Origin: Polaribacter sp. Q13
GTDB lineage: Bacteria; Bacteroidota; Bacteroidia; Flavobacteriales; Flavobacteriaceae
Reading direction: 5' to 3'
Assembly (NCBI RefSeq): GCF_016858305.2
Contig: NZ_CP074436.1
Span: forward strand, 3,740,001-3,804,000
DNA length: 64,000 nt
Shown here piece after piece: positions 17,242 to 24,466 of the stretch. Within the stretch, counting starts at the first letter, position 1, and each line of letters starts with the position of its first letter. A program made the position numbers and the translations under genes. The notes beneath the pieces were generated by a model. The model was not told where the DNA came from, did not search any database, and saw nothing but the letters and a program-made list of their open reading frames with translations.

Positions 17242-18805
17242 AAAAAGAAACCGTGTAACAATAAAGAGAGTGTTTTTAACATTCTCTTTATTATTTTGTG
17301 TGTTCAGTAGTTTTGCGCAATCATCAACAATAGATAGTCTTTCTGTTATTGAGAGAGATTTTCAGTTTAAATTGTTTGAAGGCAGGTATTTTCAAATTCC
17401 ATCGTTAATCAATCAATCTAATCTTACAAAGTTTTCTTATGGAACCATAAAATATTTGTATGGTGAAGGAAAACTAAGACATCCGCAAGAATATAAAAAA
17501 CAAAACGGATTGTATTTTAAAACAGCTTCTTTAGCGGCCTTAGAAAATACAAATTGGACTTTTTATGGTAGCCTAGAATATTTAAATACTAGAATTGAAG
17601 ATGTAGAAAATAATTTAACCTACGGAATTTCGGAGTATAATTCTCCATACTACTTTTTTCAAAAAACAACAGGTTTATGGAATCATCAGAATTATAATTT
17701 TGAAATAAGTGCGGCTCATAAAGTAAATTCTAAATTAAGTTTAGGAGGCTATTTAAACTATGATACCAATTTTTATTTTAGAAAAACAGATACTAGAAAT
17801 GAGCTAACGGCTTTAAAAATTAATGGAAAGCTTTCTGCAAGTTATCAGTTTAACGAAAAACATTTATTGAGTTTAGCTTTAAGTACAGAGTTTTTTAAAA
17901 CAGATTCTGAATTAGGAAATAAGTTTCCAGAAAATAATACAGAGGTTACTGCAAACTATTACTTAAACACGGGTTTAGGGTCTTATATAAAAAATATAGA
18001 CAACGGCTTTCAAACCAAAAGAGTAATACCTCAATTACAATTGCATTGGCTTTTTAAACAAAATAATTGGGATTTATCTGTAGAAAGTGCAACCAAATAC
18101 GGTGCAGAAAGATGGATAGATAAAAACATTGTAAGAGTAGAAGAGAATGATGAATTAACGAAGTATAGTTTTTTAAATCAACAATTTAATGTTGTGTTTA
18201 ATCAGTATAAAAAAAATAGTTTATTATCTATTAATTTAAATGCCGAATATTTAAAAGGGAAAGGGAAAGTTTGGCAAGAATTAGGTGCTTATTATGCTAA
18301 AAACTTTAATGCTACAAACTATAATTTTAAAACTGAGGCAAACATTTTATTCTATAAAAAGTTATTGAATAAAGTGAGCTTAGGAGTAAATTATTCTAAT
18401 GTAGAACAATTAGATTTAAACTATGCGTATCAATTCGATTATCAGTTTTTAGAACCTAAAGTAGCTCTTGGCTTGCATAAAGATGTTTCTACAAAAGTGG
18501 CATTTTTTACAAATGTTTCTGGTTTATATCACCATGTTTTAGATATGCAACATAACCCTTATGCAGCCAACAACATTTATGTAGATTGGATTGGAAATAG
18601 CGTTGCAGATTATACAGGAACCAGCTCTTTTAATTTAAACACCAAATTAGGTTTTAATGTAAAACTTAAAAACGAGAATACCTTAGAATGTTCTCTTACT
18701 GGTGATTATTGGCAAGCGACAAGCTTATCTAACGAAGCAATTAATTATGTTTCAAAAAGCGATGATTATCTAAGTTTAGTGGTTGGGCTTAAATTGTATT
18801 TTTAA
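17225..18805 (+). CDS. DUF6850-like outer membrane beta-barrel protein
   Basis: This 526-residue protein has a signal peptide (about 13-33, ending FSSFAQ) and then many alternating amphipathic strands, ending in LVVGLKLYF with a terminal Phe typical of outer-membrane barrels. It resembles the DUF6850 barrel family that accompanies DUF4876. Its ATG lies inside the end of the DUF4876 gene (17-bp overlap), which suggests translational coupling and a fixed protein ratio. No TonB box is visible, so it is a passive pore or surface scaffold rather than a TonB receptor. The family name is given from memory. Confidence 0.65.
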   Translation: MVITNKKRNRVTIKRVFLTFSLLFCVFSSFAQSSTIDSLSVIERDFQFKLFEGRYFQIPSLINQSNLTKFSYGTIKYLYGEGKLRHPQEYKKQNGLYFKTASLAALENTNWTFYGSLEYLNTRIEDVENNLTYGISEYNSPYYFFQKTTGLWNHQNYNFEISAAHKVNSKLSLGGYLNYDTNFYFRKTDTRNELTALKINGKLSASYQFNEKHLLSLALSTEFFKTDSELGNKFPENNTEVTANYYLNTGLGSYIKNIDNGFQTKRVIPQLQLHWLFKQNNWDLSVESATKYGAERWIDKNIVRVEENDELTKYSFLNQQFNVVFNQYKKNSLLSINLNAEYLKGKGKVWQELGAYYAKNFNATNYNFKTEANILFYKKLLNKVSLGVNYSNVEQLDLNYAYQFDYQFLEPKVALGLHKDVSTKVAFFTNVSGLYHHVLDMQHNPYAANNIYVDWIGNSVADYTGTSSFNLNTKLGFNVKLKNENTLECSLTGDYWQATSLSNEAINYVSKSDDYLSLVVGLKLYF

Positions 18806-18865
18806 TGGATACACAAGCTTTCTGCTATAAAGAGTTCGTATTATTATAAAATTTAAATTAAAAAA

Positions 18866-20182
18866 ATGAAGTCATTATTTAAAGTATTCATCTTTTTTAT
18901 TCCACTGGTTATTTGTGGGCAAAAGTTGGACAATGTTCATTTTGAAGAATATGATTTAGCAAACGGATTGCATGTTATTCTTCATAAAGATGTAAACGAA
19001 CCCAATGTAATTGTTGGGACTAAATACCATGTAGGTTCTAAAAATGAAGAGATAGGGAAAACAGGATATGCACACTTTTATGAGCACCTTTTATTCCATG
19101 GAACAAAAAATATTCCGCAAGGAAAATTTGAGAAAATTATTTTAGATGCTGGTGGATATTGCAATGCATATACCAATTATGATGTAACTTATTATTATCA
19201 ATTATTGCCTGCACACGAATTTAAATTGGGGCTTTGGGCAGAGTCAGAAAGAATGTTACACCCTGTAATTACGCCAGAAGGTATTAATCGTGAAAGAGAG
19301 ATTGTAAAGGAAGAGAAAAGAATGCGTTATGATAGTAAACCATTGGGTAATTCTTACTTTGAAATGATGTCTAAACTATTTTCTGATGAAACTTACGGAC
19401 ATAATATGATTGGTTCTATGGAAGACCTTAATGTTGCTTCTAAAGAAGATTTTGATGCGTTTCTAAAGACTTATTACATTCCTAATAATGCCTGTTTAGT
19501 GGTTTCCGGTAATATTGATATTAAAGAAACTAAAAAATGGATAAAGCTTTATTTTAAAGATATCCCGAAAGGGAAAAAGATAAAAAGACCTATAAAATTT
19601 GATAGAATATCTGGAGTCGAAAAACATACGGAAAGAACTGTAAAAGGCTTAAAAGAAGAATCTATATTAGTAGGATATCCGTTAATGTCACAAAGTGATG
19701 CAGATGCTCCTGCGATGCAAATAATAAATGCTATTTTATCTGGTAGTAGTAATTACTCTTATTTTGAAAATCATCTAAATTTAAAGAAAGACACCATTAT
19801 TAAACGTATTAAATCTTCAGTTGATTTTTGGGAAAAGGAAGGAACATTGCGTATTACTGCAAATGTTGAGAATAAAAATAGTGAACCTTATTTACTAGAA
19901 AAAATAGAAGCACAAATAACGCTTTTAAAAAATGAGCCTGTCGATGCTGTTGTATTGCAACAAGTAAAAAAGCAATTCGAATCTGCTCATGTAGACTACT
20001 TTTATCATGCAGAAACATTTGCAGATAAGGTAACTAATTATTATCATTTATATAATAAAACATCAGACATTAGAAATCTTATAGATGATTTTAATAAGGT
20101 AACAACTGATGACATTCAGCGAGTTGCTAAAAAATATTTAGATAAAAAGAATCAAGTAGTAATTGTTTATCACCCAGAATAA
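18866..20182 (+). CDS. M16 family zinc metallopeptidase, catalytic subunit
   Basis: This 438-residue protein is a single M16B unit. A signal peptide (1-18, ending VICGQ) places it in the periplasm. The inverted zinc motif HxxEH is intact at 70-74 (HFYEH), with the distal glutamate in NREREIVKEEKRM near 149-150. M16 enzymes need two such units to close the chamber; the next gene encodes a unit without the zinc motif, so the two should form a heterodimer. The pair follows the TonB/DUF4876/DUF6850 genes 60 bp downstream, suggesting that an imported peptide or protein is cleaved. Confidence 0.88.
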   Translation: MKSLFKVFIFFIPLVICGQKLDNVHFEEYDLANGLHVILHKDVNEPNVIVGTKYHVGSKNEEIGKTGYAHFYEHLLFHGTKNIPQGKFEKIILDAGGYCNAYTNYDVTYYYQLLPAHEFKLGLWAESERMLHPVITPEGINREREIVKEEKRMRYDSKPLGNSYFEMMSKLFSDETYGHNMIGSMEDLNVASKEDFDAFLKTYYIPNNACLVVSGNIDIKETKKWIKLYFKDIPKGKKIKRPIKFDRISGVEKHTERTVKGLKEESILVGYPLMSQSDADAPAMQIINAILSGSSNYSYFENHLNLKKDTIIKRIKSSVDFWEKEGTLRITANVENKNSEPYLLEKIEAQITLLKNEPVDAVVLQQVKKQFESAHVDYFYHAETFADKVTNYYHLYNKTSDIRNLIDDFNKVTTDDIQRVAKKYLDKKNQVVIVYHPE

Positions 20183-20192
20183 TTTAGTAAAA

Positions 20193-21638
20193 ATGAAAAA
20201 TATTTATATATTAATATTTGCTATTTGTTTTAGCTTTAAGGCTATTGCACAAGTAGATCGTTCTATGCCTCCAGAAGCAGATGAGCCTGCAAAATTAAAT
20301 GTAGGTAAATTAATTCCTATACAGCTAAACAACGGACTTCGTATTTATTTGGCTCCTGTAAAAGAGTATCCAAAATTTACAATATCTGTAAATATAGAGT
20401 TGCCAGGTTATGATAAAGAAACAAAGCTTGCAGAAAAGAAAATTTTAAATTCAGCATATTTTGAGAAACTATCAGCAAAATATCCTAACGGAGAAATTGA
20501 TTCTATAACCAAATATTATGGAGCCATGTTAAATGCCAGTATGAATGGTGGTACAATAAAAGGGATGAAGCAAGATGTAAATATGTTGTTAGATGTTTAT
20601 GCTGATGCGCTATTACATCCTGTTATTACTGATAGTTACATTCAAAAAAAACATGAAGAACAGATTGAAAAAGATAAGAAGAAAATATCAAAAGTAAATA
20701 CACCTAAAAAACAGTTTTCGATAGAAAAAATTATAGATTCCTTGTTATTTGGCAATGAGAAGAAAGTTATTGAAACTCAAGAAAAAGTGAAAGCTAATTA
20801 TAATGGTTTAACAGTTTCTGATATTGAAAACTTTAAAAATGATAGAATTGTATCTAATAATTCTTTAATAGTAGTTGTTGGAGATTTTACAGAAAAAGAA
20901 TGTAAAGAATTAATGATGCGTTATTTTGGTGCTTGGAAATCTGGAGAACCTTATGTTAAGAATAGCCCTATAAATAAAAAAACTTCTATTATTAAAAAAA
21001 GGAAAATAGTGGTTGTAGATGCGCCAAATGCAGTTCAGTCTGATATTTCTTTTAGATGGCATTTAGGGGATGCATATACTTATTTTAAAGATGATATTAA
21101 GTTACAGGTGTTAAATGAAATTTTTGGAGCAAGTCAATTATCCTATTTATATAAAAATTTAAGAGAAGATAAAGGGCTTTGTTATTTTATTAGATCTTCT
21201 GTTGGCGCTTCTGCCGTTGGTGGTACAGGAACTGTTCGTACAAGTGTACGTAATAATCAAACTGCGTATGCAATAGAAAACATTATTTTAGAAATGTTGC
21301 GATTAAGAAATGGAAAAGTAAGCGCATCAGATTTAAAAATAGCTAAAAACAGTTTAATTGGTCGTTATACACGATCTTTAAATGCAATTGCGCCAATACC
21401 ATATATTACGTTTGCCATGCAAAAAGATGATTATAATTTACCTGATGATTATTTACAAAGTAAAGTAGAAAAATATTATGAGGTAAATGTAGATGATATT
21501 ATGGCAATGTCTCAAAAATACATAGATCCTTTTAAATCTGTTATTTATATTAAAGGTAAAGTTTCTGAACTAAAAGGAACGCTAGAAAAATTTGGAGATG
21601 TAATGTACTTTGATGAAAAAGGAAATACAATAGAATAA
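20193..21638 (+). CDS. M16 family non-catalytic partner subunit
   Basis: This 481-residue protein has a signal peptide (about 1-20, ending KAIAQ) and an M16 fold with no HxxEH: the expected place reads ILNSAYFEKLSAKYP. It keeps the C-terminal half features of the non-catalytic unit, LREDKGLCYFIRS and the following Gly-rich stretch, which close the active site in paired M16B enzymes. ATG 20193 is chosen over an upstream in-frame TTG (20163), since it begins at the signal peptide. It sits 10 bp after the catalytic subunit and ends before a terminator. Confidence 0.85.
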   Translation: MKNIYILIFAICFSFKAIAQVDRSMPPEADEPAKLNVGKLIPIQLNNGLRIYLAPVKEYPKFTISVNIELPGYDKETKLAEKKILNSAYFEKLSAKYPNGEIDSITKYYGAMLNASMNGGTIKGMKQDVNMLLDVYADALLHPVITDSYIQKKHEEQIEKDKKKISKVNTPKKQFSIEKIIDSLLFGNEKKVIETQEKVKANYNGLTVSDIENFKNDRIVSNNSLIVVVGDFTEKECKELMMRYFGAWKSGEPYVKNSPINKKTSIIKKRKIVVVDAPNAVQSDISFRWHLGDAYTYFKDDIKLQVLNEIFGASQLSYLYKNLREDKGLCYFIRSSVGASAVGGTGTVRTSVRNNQTAYAIENIILEMLRLRNGKVSASDLKIAKNSLIGRYTRSLNAIAPIPYITFAMQKDDYNLPDDYLQSKVEKYYEVNVDDIMAMSQKYIDPFKSVIYIKGKVSELKGTLEKFGDVMYFDEKGNTIE

Positions 21639-21660
21639 GCTTAACGTTTACTAAAAATAT

Positions 21661-21690
21661 AAAAATCCTAGAAGTAATTCTAGGATTTTT
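21661..21690 (+). terminator. Rho-independent terminator
   Basis: AAAAATCCTAGAA and TTCTAGGATTTTT form a perfect 13-bp stem with a GTAA loop. It ends the M16 pair and, being symmetrical, may also stop the convergent ChaN-like gene. Confidence 0.9.
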
Positions 21691-21719
21691 TATTGTAAAA
21701 GAAAGTTAGATTTAGTAAA

Positions 21720-22604
21720 CTAACTTTTTGTTTGTGTCATATTATCGGCAACTACAAGTATATAATTGGCTATCGTATTTTTTTCTTCTTTAGTCATTTT
21801 ACTCCATTCAGATTGAGAAACAGTAGTAATTGATTTTAGTGTTAATCCTGGTTGAATCTTCTGAATCCACCAAATGATACCTTGTTCGTAGTTAGAGTGG
21901 TATGAACCTTCAAAATGAAGTAATAAATCTCCTTTTTTAAAGTTTTTAAGAGAAAAATGAGCCATAGTAGCGTCTTTTGCAGCTTGTGCCGTTTGTATAT
22001 TTAACATGTTTGGTGGCACGTGTCCTCCCATTTTATCAGCCATTTCTGCATACGCTTTTACGGTAGGGTCAAAATATTTTTCTAAATCTGGGCCAATTAA
22101 AGCAAGAGCTTCCGGACTTAATTCTTTTAAAGCATCCATTCCTTTTTTATTAAACATAGCGGCATATCTTCTAGGAATATTTGTAGCAATAAATCGAAGA
22201 TTATTGGTTTTTGCAAATTCAACCAAAGGTCTGTAATCAGTTTGGTAATTACCCCACATTTGTGTCATTTCAGGAATCATTTTACTTTCTGGGTACAATC
22301 CAGATAAATATTCATTTAAAACCAATTGATTTCCGCTTTCTAACATTTCAGCTCCAAAGAATAATGAGTCTTTTTTAATGTTAAACAAACTTTTACTCAC
22401 TTCTAATTGCATCCAATGTGCAATAGGATTGTAATGATATTCGCCAAAAAACACCATATCGCTATCAGCAAGATCTTTAATCATTTTGTTATAATTAGCA
22501 GTCTTTCCATTATTTTTAAATAATTGATAGGCAGGTTTATTTTGTGCTTTGGTGGTGCTTATTAAGGATATTAATAAAAGGGTTGTAAGTAATAAATATT
22601 TCAT
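21720..22604 (-). CDS. ChaN family protein (haem-binding type lipoprotein relative)
   Basis: This 294-residue exported protein has a signal peptide (1-20, ending TTKAQ) and no clear lipobox. The body matches the ChaN/DUF399 family: MVFFGEYHYNPIAHWMQLEV (about 50-69), a FFGAEMLESGNQ segment, and LLLHFEGSYHSNYEQGIIWWI near 227-247. ChaN of Campylobacter binds stacked haems and is iron-regulated. Here it is convergent with the FecIR/TonB/M16 locus, consistent with an iron or haem theme, but its own regulation is not shown. A TAATTTCG -7-like element lies at 22625-22632 on the minus strand. Confidence 0.8.
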   Translation of the reverse strand: MKYLLLTTLLLISLISTTKAQNKPAYQLFKNNGKTANYNKMIKDLADSDMVFFGEYHYNPIAHWMQLEVSKSLFNIKKDSLFFGAEMLESGNQLVLNEYLSGLYPESKMIPEMTQMWGNYQTDYRPLVEFAKTNNLRFIATNIPRRYAAMFNKKGMDALKELSPEALALIGPDLEKYFDPTVKAYAEMADKMGGHVPPNMLNIQTAQAAKDATMAHFSLKNFKKGDLLLHFEGSYHSNYEQGIIWWIQKIQPGLTLKSITTVSQSEWSKMTKEEKNTIANYILVVADNMTQTKS

Positions 22605-22624
22605 ATTTTCTTGGTTTAGATATG

Positions 22625-22632
22625 CGAAATTA
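22625..22632 (-). promoter_or_regulatory. Probable -7 element of the ChaN-like gene
   Basis: TAATTTCG on the minus strand fits TAnnTTTG with one change and lies about 20 bp before the start. No clear -33 was found. Confidence 0.4.
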
Positions 22633-22936
22633 GAGGATGCTTTAAAAGGATGTAGTTAAAGGATTGTTAAATATAAACCACTAAACTATTATTGTTTATA
22701 TGATTTTTTTTAAGTAAATTTTCTTTGTTAAAGATTGATATATAGAAAGAAATAAAAAAGTAATTATTTTTGATATATCAGCAGAATATTAATATTTGAA
22801 TCGTTTATCAAGTAGAGAAACAATTTAATTAAAATTGAGCGTAAAGTTGTTATTTTTTAATTTTAGTAATCAAAATACTGTATAGTTGTAGATTAAAAAA
22901 AATAGTATAATTTAGAAATGTTAAGTGATCATAAAA
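22633..22936. other. Intergenic region without a recognised gene
   Basis: About 300 AT-rich bases lie between the ChaN-like start and the regulator stop. A TATTTTTG at 22765-22772 resembles a -7 element, but no ORF or hairpin terminator follows. I see nothing else to support. Confidence 0.5.
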
Positions 22937-23311
22937 CTAAGAACAATCTTTACAAGTTCCGGTTAAAACGCAATTTACGTTTTCAACCAAATAATTCTCC
23001 GGAACTGAAAAATTAACTTCACCTGGCAAACATTCTATGGTATCACATTTTAAACATCTAAAATGAAAGTGGTGCACTGTTTTATGTTCTTTATCGCAAT
23101 CTAAACATAATGCAAAATACTGTTTACCGTCTTCTGCAACCACTTTATGTAAAATTCCATCATCGCAAAAACGATTCAATACGCGGTAAATGGTAGCCCT
23201 GTTGATGTCAATATTTATTTTCTTTTCAATTGCATCCTGACTCATTGCTTTTCCTGTTTTTGTTAATACATTTAAAACAGCTTCTTTTGTAGGAGTACTT
23301 CTTCTTTTCAT
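22937..23311 (-). CDS. Fur family transcriptional regulator, probably Zur
   Basis: This 124-residue repressor has a winged-helix DNA-binding half (1-67, with INRATIYRVLNRFCDDGILHK) and a metal-binding dimerisation half. The structural zinc site is C86/C89 (CLKC) with C120/C123 (CKDC), and the sensory region is His-rich (HKTVHHFHFRC, about 76-86). ATG 23311 is preferred to an in-frame TTG upstream because the latter lies inside an operator. It is divergent from a MerC/ZnuD-like/FolE/COG0523 set, a gene content typical of zinc-starvation regulons, so zinc sensing (Zur) is more likely than iron sensing. Three copies of an operator-like motif lie in the shared promoter region. Confidence 0.85.
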   Translation of the reverse strand: MKRRSTPTKEAVLNVLTKTGKAMSQDAIEKKINIDINRATIYRVLNRFCDDGILHKVVAEDGKQYFALCLDCDKEHKTVHHFHFRCLKCDTIECLPGEVNFSVPENYLVENVNCVLTGTCKDCS

Positions 23312-23315
23312 CTTG

Positions 23316-23408
23316 ATGCGATCTATTTGCAATAATTAATGCGATTCTATTGCAATATTATAAAAAATATAATATGTTTGCAAACTTGTAATGCGACTTT
23401 GTTGCTTT
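23316..23408. promoter_or_regulatory. Three-copy operator array of the Fur/Zur-type regulator
   Basis: An 18-bp motif occurs three times in the same direction, at 23316-23333, 23339-23356 and 23391-23408, all beginning ATGCGA and with TTGC near the end. Each is an imperfect dyad; the middle copy is TGCGAT-TCT-ATTGCA with 5 of 6 pairs. Copy 1 abuts the regulator start codon, copy 2 covers the -33 box of the divergent promoter, and copy 3 lies just after its RNA start. Spacings are 23 and 52 bp. A separate dyad (ATATTATA / TATAATAT) sits between copies 2 and 3. This layout suggests repression of both directions by one regulator. Confidence 0.65.
23350..23380 (+). promoter_or_regulatory. Promoter of the zinc island operon
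   Basis: TTG at 23350-23352, a 20-nt spacer and a perfect TATGTTTG at 23373-23380 match the Bacteroidota promoter. RNA would start about 23385, giving an 80-nt leader to the first MerC gene. Operator copy 2 overlaps the -33 box. Confidence 0.65.
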
Positions 23409-23465
23409 AACAGGTAATCTTGTAATGTTTTATTAATGACTGCAAGTACTATAAAATAGAATTAA

Positions 23466-23852
23466 ATGAAAATTAAAAACAATACCATAGATATTATTGC
23501 GCTTTCAAGCTCCTTAATTTGTGCAGTGCATTGTGCAGCAATACCATTAATTCTTTCATTTTCATCTTTAAGTAGTCTGCATTTTTTAGGGAATAAATAT
23601 ATTGAAGGTACGTTTATTAGTTTCGGACTTTTTTTTATTTTAATTTCTTTGTGGCCAAGTTATATAAAGACACATCAAAATGTAAAACCTTTGGTCTATG
23701 CTATTTTTGGGTTTCTATTTGTAGTTTTAGGGAGACTTAATTTATCGGAGCTTTTTGAGGTTATAAATACAGTTATCGGAGCTTCTTTAATTGCTTTTGC
23801 TCATTATACCAATTGGAAATTATTGAAGAGTAAGAAATGCTATAAGCATTAA
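23466..23852 (+). CDS. MerC domain-containing membrane protein
   Basis: This 128-residue protein has about four membrane helices and the MerC metal motif C19-x2-H22-C23 (ICAVHCAA) in helix 1. MerC proteins were first described as mercury carriers, but in flavobacteria small MerC proteins occur in metal-uptake clusters without mer genes. Here it is the first gene of the zinc island, reading away from the Fur/Zur regulator, so a role in moving or sensing zinc at the inner membrane is inferred. The C-terminal tail ends KKCYKH, another possible ligand set. Confidence 0.8.
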   Translation: MKIKNNTIDIIALSSSLICAVHCAAIPLILSFSSLSSLHFLGNKYIEGTFISFGLFFILISLWPSYIKTHQNVKPLVYAIFGFLFVVLGRLNLSELFEVINTVIGASLIAFAHYTNWKLLKSKKCYKH

Positions 23853-23903
23853 GTTAATTTTAATAAAATAGTTATCTCGTTTTTTAGATTTTTTAATAGA
23901 TTA

Positions 23904-24212
23904 ATGAAGCTAAGTCGCCATAAAAATAATATTACATACCTGTTTCTTGTACTTTTTCTATCGATGAAAATGGCAGGGCTTCATGTGTTGTCTCATACAG
24001 ATGATAAAGAACATGCAGCGTATTGTCTTATATGTGATCATGCGATTGTACATAATTTAACGCCAACACTTGCGCCAGGTTTTAGTGATCTTGAAATTAA
24101 AAATATTGATTTTTTTATTCAGCAAGAAATAGTAATAAACTACAGAAGTGTTATTTTTAATAATGCAATTCCTAGAGAACTTTTTTCTCGACCTCCTCCC
24201 TTTATGGTATAA
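23904..24212 (+). CDS. Small Cys/His-rich exported protein (unknown)
   Basis: This 102-residue protein is not assigned to a named family. It has an N-terminal hydrophobic segment (about 11-28), then a dense set of possible metal ligands: HVLSHTDDKEHAAYCLICDH (about 27-46) with a CxxC pair flanked by histidines. The C-terminus ends LFSRPPPFMV. Short proteins of this design are often found just ahead of TonB receptors in flavobacteria. It lies between MerC and the ZnuD-like receptor and may hold or present metal in the periplasm. Confidence 0.7.
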   Translation: MKLSRHKNNITYLFLVLFLSMKMAGLHVLSHTDDKEHAAYCLICDHAIVHNLTPTLAPGFSDLEIKNIDFFIQQEIVINYRSVIFNNAIPRELFSRPPPFMV

Positions 24213-24286
24213 GTTTTCTATACATTTTATTACTAACTATTTTAAAAGAGTTAACGCGCTTTTTATAATTTTTTTTGGATGATGTT

Positions 24287-24301
24287 ATATAATCATTATC
24301 A
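24287..24301. promoter_or_regulatory. Fur-box-like sequence upstream of the TonB receptor
   Basis: ATATAATCATTATCA matches the 7-1-7 Fur inverted repeat (TGATAAT-n-ATTATCA) at 12 of 14 positions. It lies 166 bp ahead of the receptor start, in a 254-bp gap with no gene. It differs from the operator array at 23316-23408, so it would need a different Fur-family member. Confidence 0.35.
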
Positions 24302-24466
24302 AAGAAAGGGTATAACTAGCATTATTTTTCTTAGCTGTAATTTTAGTAAACTATTTATTTTAAGGTTGATAAAGTTCCTAGATTTTATCCTTAAAATATA
24401 GCGGTGTATAGATTTTGTGATGGTTCTATTTTAAGAGCATTTTTTCAAATCTTATAGTATACTATT

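Noticed and set aside
20163..20192. Upstream TTG start for the second M16 gene
   Set aside because: It overlaps the first M16 gene and adds residues before an obvious signal peptide at ATG 20193.
23312..23332. Upstream TTG start for the Fur/Zur regulator
   Set aside because: It lies inside operator copy 1, and the Fur family normally begins near KRRSTPTKEAVL.
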